Part shown: one piece after another, positions 27,501 to 38,800 of the stretch
Layout of the letters: each line of letters opens with the position of its first letter
How positions within the stretch are numbered: position 1 is the first letter of the stretch
Assembly (NCBI GenBank): GCA_029783825.1
Contig: JAREIK010017918.1
Location: 186,001 to 250,000 of the forward strand
Length of the DNA: 64,000 nucleotides
Direction of reading: 5' to 3'
Source: Sapria himalayana
Taxonomy: Eukaryota > Streptophyta > Magnoliopsida > Malpighiales > Rafflesiaceae
Program-made: the position numbers and the translations under genes
The notes under the pieces: model-generated
The model's input: only the letters and a program-made list of their open reading frames with translations
Databases searched by the model: none
What the model was told of the DNA's origin: nothing

Positions 27501-30500
27501 CAAAGCGGAAATCTGATATTTGGTTTCTAGCTCTTGTTTCACAAGCATTTGTATCAGAATGGATATTCGATTTACTCAAACTATTTCATCTATTATTTCT
27601 TTCAGTAATTTTATTTTGTTTGGATTTGTTAGTACATGAAATTAGGTGAATAGTCAATGATTCATATAATAAATATTAAATCAGATTATATATATATTTT
27701 AATATATTATTATTTTTTAATTTATTAATATTTTTTATATTTTTTATAATTTTGTAAAAAATCTTTAAAATAAAAAAAATATGTGAACTATTACAAAGAG
27801 ATGTCAATATATATTTTTAGCAGTCATAAACAAAAAATTATTAAATATCTAGTTTTTTCATTAGTCACATATCTATTTGGTTTTTATATATTTGAGTGTA
27901 TCTGATTGAATGAATTCTTACTCGAATTAGACTAGCATGCAGGATAAGAAACTTGATTAATTTTTTCTAATTGATATATTTCACACTCTAGGGTTTAATT
28001 AATTTGATCAAATATCTTGATTAGAAACTCTATCTTGATCAAATATAATGAGTTTAAAATAGTCAAATATCATGAAAAAAATTTTATTTTTAAAGAGATA
28101 TATAATTTAGTTTGCTCAATTCTAAATAGTCTTTTTTATAGTTCATTGATCTAGCAAATAAATATTATTGAAAGTAAAGATAGTTTGAGTTAAGTTGTCT
28201 AAAAAGAGAACTCACCGAAAGTAAATTAAAATAATAATCAAAAGTAAATTTGTTACTAGAAAATAATAAAAATTATTGTTGAATACAAAATTTTTATTTA
28301 TTTAATAGAGTAATTATTTAATAAAAAAAACTCATAGAGACTAATTCTAGTTTGCCTCATTTAAAGATTTTTTAATATTTGTTAATAGTTGTAATAATAT
28401 TTTTAGAATAAGAAAAGAATATAGAGAACAAAATATAATTTTTCATAATATGAATATTTTTTTGTTTCAATTATTTAATAGTCTGAAGTGAGAATATAAT
28501 TAAAATAATTAATAATATTTGAAAGAAGAGATTGATATGCTACTATTTTAGAGAGGAATTTTGTATACTCCTCTAGTATGTGTCGTTTTGTATGAATTCT
28601 GTAAGGATTTCAAGATGATTCTGGTAGTCACAATGTCATTTTTACTATTATATAAAACATTTGGTCTTATTTCTAAAAAATAATATCTAATAATTATGTT
28701 TGATATGATTTATTTTTTTGTAATGAGTATATTAGATGGTGATTTTTATTCATTTATTTTTGTTACGATAATTCATGCTGATACTTCCAAAAAAATAAAA
28801 ATGTACAAAATTCTAATTTATGCAAAATCAAATTAGGGTTTATTTTCTTTTTTTTTAAACAGTATGCCAAAATGAAAAATCTTGTTAGAGTTTCTGCTTT
28901 GTTCTATCATGCTTGCCACCACCTGCACCACCTCTTGCACTTCTCCACGCACTATTGTGCTCACCATTGTGTGCCAACTGTGTGCCTGCATGCATACTGT
29001 CCACCTGCTGTGCATCTGTGCGCGAAACTATTCATGCACCTGTTGTGTGCTTGCTGTTTACTGGCTACACGCAACTCGTTTTTTTTCCAAACAGTGCATG
29101 TATACTTGTACTGTGTTAGTATATTACACATTTTTGCTCTCAAGGATTTCAAATCTCACTGTAATATTAAGTTAAATCTAACACATAAATTGAAATAATA
29201 CAATAATAATTATATGAAAATCAAATATGTGTACCATATTTGATGGGGCAACCTATATGTTAGGTGCTCCTATAAAAAAAACTGAATAAATACCATGATA
29301 ACATTCAACAACAATAAATGACAAGATTTTCTTAAAAATAGGAAAATGAAAATTCAATGAATTAGATTGTTCTCAATTATGTTCAATGTGTAATGTGTAT
29401 GGATAAAATAACAGTTTTTTGAAATTACTATTGTTTAAAAAGCTCTGCTCTATAAGTAGGTAACATCTGTTTAAATGCAACATGTTTATTTGTGTGATTT
29501 GAATAATTAAGTTGCAATTTTGGTGCTATCTCTTTCAATTTTTCTCTTTTTATTTCTGTTTTCCTATTACAGTTATGTTGCATTTATTATTTTCCTAAAT
29601 GGTTTTTGTTGATTCTATGATTTTATTTCAGCAAGGGTCCCGTGATTATGAAAGAGGGTCATTGAGAAGTCGGGAAAAGGAAAGAGGTTCATCGAGAAGT
29701 CGGGAAAAGGAAAGAGGAAGGGTGCATGAGATTGAAAGAGATTTTGACAGAGAGGTGGATAGAGACTGGGATCATGATCTGGCAAAAGGCAGAAATTGGG
29801 AGCGGGATAGAGATAGGGATGTAGACCAAGAACCTGAAAGAGATAGGGATTTGGATCGTGCTCAAGGAAGAGAGAGATATTTAGAACGTGATCGAGATAA
29901 GGACAGGGACTTACTCCGTGATGGTGAGATGGATAGGAATTTTGATGGTGAAATTGAGAGAGTCGTGGGCTTGGATAGAAAAAGGGAGAGGGATGGTGGT
30001 TGGGGCCAAAACCGGGAGAGAGATAGGGATTGGGATCGTGATAGAAAGAGGGGTAGGGATAGAGATCATGAGAGAGATAGGGATATTGAAAGAAACAGAG
30101 ACAGGGATCGAGAGAGGGATAGAGACAGGGATAGAGAAAAAGATCATTACCGTCATTTTAGAGATCATGATCGTCATAGGGAACGCATCGATAGGAGGGA
30201 TCGAGGAAGAGATAGAGAAGATGATGTTCATTATCGTAATCGAGATCATGACAGGTAAAAGCATTAGATTGTGATTGGATAATTAATCATTAGTTGCATT
30301 ATGTTTACTTAATTGATGATCTAGTTTTTATTTTTCATTACTTTATGAAATCGATAGTATATTGGTTTTTCCTTGTAATTTTGCAGGAGAGACTATGACA
30401 GACACAGGGATGCTAGGCACAGGCATCGCTCACGATCTCGATCAAAGGATATGTCAGAACACAAATCAAGATCTCGTTCTCGCTCCCGTTCTAAGAGGTG

Positions 30501-33500
30501 AGATGCTGTCTCAGAAGTTGATTAAAAAATAAAAAAGTGAAGCATAGTAAAAACAATGATGATGAAAAACAGTTGGGACCGTCAAATATGCTGTTAAAAT
30601 ATGAATTGTTATGGTGTTGATAAATGGTGTTAAAATATGAATTCATCTATATTTTTTTCACTATGAATTTGATTGACTTCTTTAATTTGTGCATATATTT
30701 CCAGCAAAAGGATAAGTGGTTTTGACATGGCTCCTCCTGCTTCTACCATGCTAGCTAGTGCTGCGGCGGCTGCTGCCGCTGCAGTTTCAGGTACATACAC
30801 CCTCTTTTATACCCAAGATGGTGCCTATGTTATTGACAATTACATTTGTTTTTGTTGGTCGTAGTGAGGAAAGTCCATATCAAATTACATGATATCGTTT
30901 GGTAAGCGATTTGTTCTTTTATACCACACGGCACCTTGGTTTATGGTCTAAAGCAGTTTTACTTTTTAAGCTATTTTAATGTTTTTTTACATAATTTAAG
31001 TGAAATAATTCTGGAACTGAGAGAACTTTGGTTTTTGTTGTTTGTTGTTTGCTTGTTTCGTGTCTGTCTTTTATGTCGAGAAGGAAATTTTGGGTTACTA
31101 GTCCCACACTTTGCCAACAGCGAGCGTGATCAAACTTCTATACCATTTTTGCACGAGGAATCCACTGGTTTGGTTGGTTCTTGTTCATCTTCTATTGGGC
31201 CTGGTTTCGTTGTCCAGTGATTATTTGTCGTCCAAATCATCACCTAAAACTCTTCTTTTTTGTTGATAAACATAAACCTTGTGGATGATCAAGACTTATT
31301 TGTCCCATGAAGAAAAATGGGCTGAGTTTGTTTTTATGCCTTTTATGTTATAGCGGATAGTTACTATTATTGCTATGTTCAGTATTATTATTATTATTAT
31401 TATTATCATATGTGTTCTAATAGTAGTGAATTATGTTTTCAGGTCAAATTCCAGGGGCACCAAATCCTGCTATCAATGGGATGTTTCCTAGCATGTTTTC
31501 GTTAGGAGCTGCTCAAGTATTTCTTCTTTCTTCTGAAACATTGTTTTGTTTAGATCTTCTAGTATTCTCACCTATTCTTTTATTCACTTGCAGCCTTTCA
31601 ATGCTCTTCCTGTTATGCCCGTTCAGGCAATGACTCAGCAGGTTGGCAAAATATAGCACACTTTATTTTTTCCATTTAAACAATTCTGTGTTGTATTTTT
31701 GAATGAAACAGAAAGAGATCCATGGCTATGCCAGTCATTATTCTTATTACACTACTAGAGTTTCTAAGGTTTTTGTGTTTTAAGACTGTTGCAACTGTGG
31801 AAGCATTGTAGATATTCATTTTATTATGGATCGATATAATATAGAATTGTGTTCTGGGTATATAAATGATAATCAAGGTTTCTGCAAATTGGAAATTTTT
31901 GGCATAAAGTTTCTATGAATGACTAACTCCGTGAAATCTATGAGTGATAACAAAATGAAAAAACCCAAAAAATATGCTTTATTATATATGGGGCTTGACT
32001 AAAAATATTTGGTAGTTTGGATTGTCCCCAATGCACAATGCTCTTGCTTAGTGTTGGGTCTAAAAGTGATCAATGTCTCAACAATTTAATTTTTAAAATT
32101 TAAAGAGATTTTGTCTGATGAGCCTTTTTAGATTGAATCTTTGCAACCTTATTATATATGCTAATATATGTATATAACATGAGGATTTTCTAGGTGATCG
32201 AAAATGTTTAGGGAGATTATTGTGACTAAAATCATTATAAAAGTCATTTAGTGTTATTTATAGCTTAACAAAAAATTTATCTGTGCAGTTCTCTTTTTTT
32301 TTTTTCCAATGTTTTTTTACATGGTTCTTTCTTCATGGTTTCAGGCAACTAGGCATGCTCGACGAGTTTATGTTGGAGGGCTTCCACCTACGGCCAATGA
32401 ACAGGTCTTACTTTTACATAATTCTGCCTTATGAATTGATAACTGTTTTTGTATTAACCCACTGTTGTCAACTGCAGTCTGTAGCAACTTTTTTTAGCCA
32501 TGTGATGGCAGCTATAGGTGGCAATGCAGCTGGTCCTGGTGATGCTGTTGTGAATGTTTATATCAACCATGAAAAGAAATTTGCATTTGTGGAGATGAGA
32601 TCTGTTGAAGAAGCTAGTAATGCAATGGCCTTAGATGGGATAATTTTTGAGGTATTTTGATTATTTTGTTACATTTTTATATGTTACGACCATTGTTTAG
32701 AAAGGTGCAAGGATAAAATATTGAATTTTTTGATTTTAACATATAAAACATTAAATATTATAACTTAAATAATGATTCGTGATGATGTATCTGGTTAAAT
32801 ATTATAAAAATATATAATAATAAAATATTGATGATAATGAATTCTGAACAAAAATGAATTTTTAACAATAAATATAAATGAATATTTTTTTTCGTCACAC
32901 TAAGCTAGTAACATTGTTATATGTTAATGCATTACTTCACACTTAAAAATTTATATATTTTTTTCTTTTATTTTTTTGGTAGTTACACATTTTTGTATTT
33001 TGTCTTTTTGAGAAGTCAAATCAAATGTGTTACATTGATTGTTTTTTTTATTCATAATAATGTGTTATACTTAATATGTAATGATCATTCAAATATTAAT
33101 TTTATTAACAGTGAGAGAGAGAGTGTGTAAATTGAAATATTACATATAAATTAACATGTAGCTATACATGTAGCTATGTATAGCTATACATAGCTATACA
33201 TAGTTATAAGTAACTAATTTAGAAAAAGATCATATGATAAATTAAAATTTATTAAAACAATTTCTTTAATAAAAAGGCTTGGTGGGCCTAGATTTTAGTC
33301 ATCTTTAATATCTATGATTTTAAATCATCATTATTGTCAAAGTAATAACTTGATATAATTGCGGATAGTAATATACATTTTTAATTATCCAAGCATTGTT
33401 ATTATCACAGATTCATCAATAATATTTATCCATTCATATCTTATTAATAAGCACTGTTATTAATATTTTTTGATTTGTCTTTTTTTCAAATGTTCAAACT

Positions 33501-35811
33501 ATGTGAGTTATTTTTGTTTTTTTTCATTGAGTTTGATATCAAAATAATTTTTAATTGTTATTTCTAATTTTTTTTGATAATTTTTTTACACATTCATCTA
33601 ATGATTGGTGTTGATTTTATTATCTTATGAATGTCATGCCTTTCAATAACCTAATATTTTGAACCCTAAATCTTGGATGTTATAACCTAAGAAGCACAGA
33701 CATGGACACGTACACGGGGATACTACACGGCAGGATACGAGGACACGACAAATTCTAAAAAACGAGGATACAGATACGACTAGGATACGGCTAGGATACG
33801 ACATGATAAAAAAAATAAAATTAAAAATAAAAATTATTATTTTTATAAATATTAGGTATTTTATAAAATAAAATAAAATAAATTAAATTAAAATATTTAA
33901 TTATATAAAATAAATATATATTGTTTATTTTATAAAATAAATATATTGTATTTTATTTTATTTTATAAGATAATATTTATAATTATTTTATTTTATAAAA
34001 TAATATTTTATAATTATATTATATAAAAATATATATTTTTTATTTTATAAAATAAAAATATTTTATTTTATTTTATAAATATATTTTATTTTATTTTATA
34101 AAAATATTTTATTTTATACCGCATCCTCACACAAATACGCCCGCCCCTGCCTCCCCCTCAAATCACGCCCACCCCTACCTCCCCCTCAAATCATGCTCAC
34201 CCCTGCCTCTCTCCTCAATTCGCGTCGCCTCTTCCTCTCCCCTCAAATCGCGCCCGCTCCTTGCCTCCCTCTCAAATCGCGCCCGCTCCCTGCCTCCCTT
34301 TCAAATCGCGCCCGCTCCCTGTCTCCCCCTCAAATCATGCCTGCCCCCTGCCAGTGGCCAACATCGCCCATGCGGCAACGTTGGCCACCCGACATCGTCG
34401 GACTTCAGGCACTATTGACATGGATATGGCTGCCGACGCAATCATACGATACGTCACGTGGCGTATCGGACACATATCCGTGCCGTTTCAGTGCCGTATC
34501 CAGGTGTCGAACACGTGGACATGACTGTAGGGAGCCGTGTTCATGCTTCCTTGGTTATAACATCTATATTATGATTTATGATATTTTCTTTTTTAATCAA
34601 ATGCATATATTTATAGCAAATAAGACTTCTATCATTTTCAATTTTATTTAATTGATATTAATTTTATGATTTCTATTTTTTTATTGTTATTATTCTTTTG
34701 AATCTTAGATTTGAAATATTAGAAATAAGTTTATTTTGAGATTTTATCATTATCAATATTAATTGAATTATTTTTTTTTCTTATTCAATGTGAAAGTTAT
34801 CGACAATATTTTATTATCTTTATCTAATTTTAATTTTTGTATTTTCTATTGTCTTATATCACCAATCTAATTTTTGATCCAAATTTTAAATAATTTTATC
34901 AATTTGGTTTATATTATTTATGAATAATACATGCCGAGATACTTTTTCATAAAGATGTATTTGTAATTCATCTAAATTCAAAGTAAAAAGATATAATCAT
35001 AGAGTAAATACTTTGTATGATATTGCTAAAATTAGAAACTTATTTCATATGCTTATAAACTTAATACTCATTAAAATATTCATATTTGCATCTTTAATAA
35101 TATTAATATCAAATAAATATAGTTTTTTATCAGTTCCATAAAATCAATAATCATAAAATAATGGCACGTCTTTTCTAAATTAATAATTATTTTTTGGATA
35201 TATTTTTATAATTTATTTAATGTAGATAATAGCTTTAGTGGTTGACTTATATGTCATAAAATCAAATTGATTATTTTATTGTTATAGTTAAAATTTTTAG
35301 TTTCTTTCAAATATTAATTCTTCTTTTTTTTTTTTAAATTTTATTGTATGATTAATTAATCTGTATCTTATGTAATTATAATATTTTTGAATTTAAATAT
35401 ATTTTTTTACATAAATTAGCATCATAAAATTGTTGACAATAATCTTCATTTTTTTCTAATTTTTATCATTAGTTTTAAATATTACATGTTATTATTGAAT
35501 ATTTATATTGCTTAGATATATATTTTTTGTCAATTAGAATCTCATTTAATTTAATTTGTTTGTATTTCATCTTTTATGACTTCATCAACTTTAATACATA
35601 ATTTATGATTAAATACATCTATTTTGAAAAGTTCTCTAAATATAATTTTTTAAAATATGTCTCGATAGTATATTTATGAAATAGTCTCACATTCTATATA
35701 ATATATTTTTATTTTATATTAATATTATATTATTATTCTTATCATTCATATATGTAATATAATTTAAATTTTTAATTTTTCATTCATTTATTTTAATTTC
35801 ATTAAATGTGA

Positions 35812-35851
<40 letters not shown>

Positions 35852-38800
35852 TTATGTATGTAGTTTATTATATAAATATTAAATAATCATATTTTCTTCT
35901 ATTTTTTCTTTGATTTATAATTATTTAATCTCTAAACATTCTTAAATAAATATATTTTTTAATATTTAGCTTATTATATAAATTATTATATTTTCTTATT
36001 TCTTTTCTAACTTTTTTATTATTCAATCTGAAAACATTCTAGTGAGATTGATAGCATTCAAATTTTTAAATGTTTTCTCCCAATTAATTTGTTATATTTC
36101 TTTATTTTATTTATCATTTTTTTTATAATTTTTTTTTGTATCATTTTCTTTGTTTTCTTTTATATTAGGTTTTCCATGAGTTTTAAAAAATGGTTTTGTG
36201 TGATAATTTTTTTTGATATTTTGTTTGCTCTATCTAACCTAGATAATAGCTTTAGTGATTGACTTATATGACATAAAATTAAATCAATTTTTTATTATAA
36301 TCGTTAAAATTTTGAGTTTCTTTCCAAATTTCAATCATTTTCTCTTAAAATTTTTTGGTATAGCTTATTAATTTTATTTACATATAATTTGAATAATTTT
36401 AAATATTTTTTTTAATAAATTTGTATCACAAAATTGTTTCTTGTTTGATTTTTTCGACTATTTAAAATTATATTAAATATTATAGGTTACTATTAAATAT
36501 ACATATTATTATAGATATGTTTTTGTCAATTAGAAACTCATTTAATTTTATTATTATTTTTTTGATTTTATTTTTTGAGGCATCAACTTTTTTAATACCA
36601 TGTTGTTTTTAGCCTTTTTTATTTTGAAAAGTGCTTCTCTCTAAATGTAACTATCTAAAATATGTTTCATGAGTAAATTTGTTAAGTGTCACATAATATA
36701 AATATTTGTATACTATATTTATAATATGTTATTCCAATCATTAATATATCTTTATGATTTATGTTTTTAGCTTGTTATTCATTTATTTTAACTAATTTAA
36801 ATATATATTTTTAGTACTTAGTTTATTTTATAAATTGATATATATATATATTTTTTATTCTTTGATTTTTTTATTAATTCAATCTCTAAATATGCTCACA
36901 CACACGCACACGCACACATTCAAAATTTTAAATTTTGTTCCATATATTTATTATTTATAAAATTCATGATTCATAATCTTTTTATTATGTTGTTATTATT
37001 ATAAATCAATCATTATTCTTTTTATTATTTTTTCTTTTATTTTATGTTATATTTTTCGTGATTTTTAAAAATTTGTATTAATTTTATTTTTATGCTCAAA
37101 AAATATATAATTTTTTATGATTGATTGATAATCCATGACATATTGCTACATTTATGATGTATATTTTTTTAATAACGATCATTTAATTTTTGTTGTTGTA
37201 ATTTGATTATTTATACTTATTTTATTTTATTTTATTTTATGTTTTTTTATGAGAGCACATTATCTCTATGATGTTTTAGACCTTTTCTCTGTTTTATATG
37301 GGTGAGGTTGTATGATATTATCTATAGAGCATTATTATATTTTATTTTTCATATTAATTTTTAACATGATATAAGAGCAATGTTATAAATTATAAAGAGT
37401 GAAACTTGGTATTTTGTACTAGCACAATACATGTATACATGGGTGTTTTAGTGCACGCATGCATAGTTTGTAGGAGAAAGGCATACATCATTATGTGATA
37501 TTAGAATTCTTATTGCATGCTCATAGCGTGCAAAGGGCACAATCATCACAACATCAATGTTGGTGATAGAAAATGTTGTCGAATTCTAGCAATGACTCAT
37601 GCAGTATGTGCATGTATACAAATAAATTTTTATATGAATCATGAGATTTTACATCAATGTTGTTGGATTGATTCAACAATTTCTATAGAATCATGAGATT
37701 TTACATCAAATTTTTTATAATGGCACACCACTCACCATGATAGAATAAGATTGTTGGAAGGATGAATATATGTTAAATTGAGATAACTTAAATATTTATA
37801 TTTGGAGGAACATTTTAAAATATTTTGGGGATGTGTTTTAAATTCTAATCTAATTTATTAATTGAATATTTTCTTTTCTTTTTATTCTCAGTATATACCC
37901 ATCGAGATTCTATATCTTTATGAAATGTTATTTTGCTTATCTTTCAAAATTTTATAGATATATTTGTTTTGCCCTTAATCATTTGAAAGATGAGACATGT
38001 TGATATCTAAGATCTTAGATCTTGAGGTGTATTTTTTTGGATACTCCAGTACACAAAGATCATGCTAGTGTTTTTTAAAATACTTCTAGGATTTTAGGTA
38101 GTATGAATATTATTTTTTTTTAATAATACTTATTTTTTAATGTGTCTATAAGAGTGTAAATTGAAATATTACATATAAATTCACATGTAGCTATACATAG
38201 TTTATTGATTAATATAAAGAGTTACTTGTTAATAAATTAAAATTGTCAAAGTAACACATTTAGCTATAAGAGTGAAGTAATGCATTTTTAAGTGTGAATA
38301 TTACTGAATATTATTATGAATATTAATATTAGAGAGAGAGAGAGAGATAGAGGACATATTCAGTCTACTAATATTAGAGATGAGCTTCTTAAGAAGTTTG
38401 ATGATTTTGTAACTAATCACTATAATCTTCATATCCTGAATATTCTTCGATAGAGCTGGCAATCGGGTGGGCCGGGCCAGGCTAATAGTGAGCCGGATCA
38501 AACTGGGCCGGGCCAAAATTGACCTGGATTTTTTTGGAACAAAATTTTAGCAGCCCAACTTGACCTAAAAATTGGGTTCGGTTAGGAAAAATTTAAGCAT
38601 GATAGTTATGTATGGTTTATAGATTATAAAAAATATTATATGGTTTAACGCGATTATTGAGAATCATATTTAAGAGATTTTCATAAGTAGTCACTTCATT
38701 TGAATTAAAGATTATATATTTTTTTCTATTTTTCAGGAGCACTAATAGCAGTGTGATTTTAATGATTACATTATAATTATGAGAGGATGAGTTGGGGATC

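Larger units (their letters stand above)
17724..27547 (+). mobile_element. Ty1/copia element with both LTRs, carrying nested elements
   Basis: 5' LTR 17724-18640; primer-binding-like TTTGTATCAGAG (initiator-tRNA-Met type) from 18641; gag about 18690-19500. RT begins near 24380 (KCKWVLKQKINVTGNFEK) and resumes near 25530 (DVKIIFF-like, then LRQPDGFK). RNase H is near 26400-26590 (CDSQNIIHLVKNLVFHE, HIDIQHYFI, VNYVNYLTKLVGIKKFM). 3' LTR about 26640-27547. Gag and pol are interrupted by a hAT at 19612-24026 and a hAT-type element at 24607-25498. Without these the element is about 4.5 kb, a normal copia size. Stops and frameshifts make it inactive. Confidence 0.85.
6504..29631 (+). other. U2AF65 intron 1, 23.1 kb, repeat-filled
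   Basis: Donor GTAAGT at 6504 and acceptor TTTTATTTCAG ending at 29631. The intron is built almost wholly of nested transposable elements (entries below) plus a duplicated piece of exon 2. Stretches not covered by another entry (6504-6894, 9960-10550, 16025-16180, 27548-29176) are AT-rich and show no gene. Confidence 0.85.

Noticed and set aside
28833..29198. Frames of 60-108 residues near 28.9 kb, on both strands
   Set aside because: Low-complexity TGTGC/GCACC sequence; no domain, and no splice connection in frame with U2AF65.
29888..30274. A 128-residue + frame and a 117-residue minus frame over exon 2
   Set aside because: Shadows of the GA-rich repeat; the U2AF65 frame continues into RS and RRM exons with correct splice phases.
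30936..31220. A 94-residue frame between exons 4 and 5
   Set aside because: Intron sequence; exon 4 and exon 5 join in phase as in known U2AF65 proteins, and this frame has no homology.
33121..33210. Possible CRISPR-like short repeat with palindromes
   Set aside because: Eukaryotic context, no regular spacers; just TAGCTATACA tandem palindromes.
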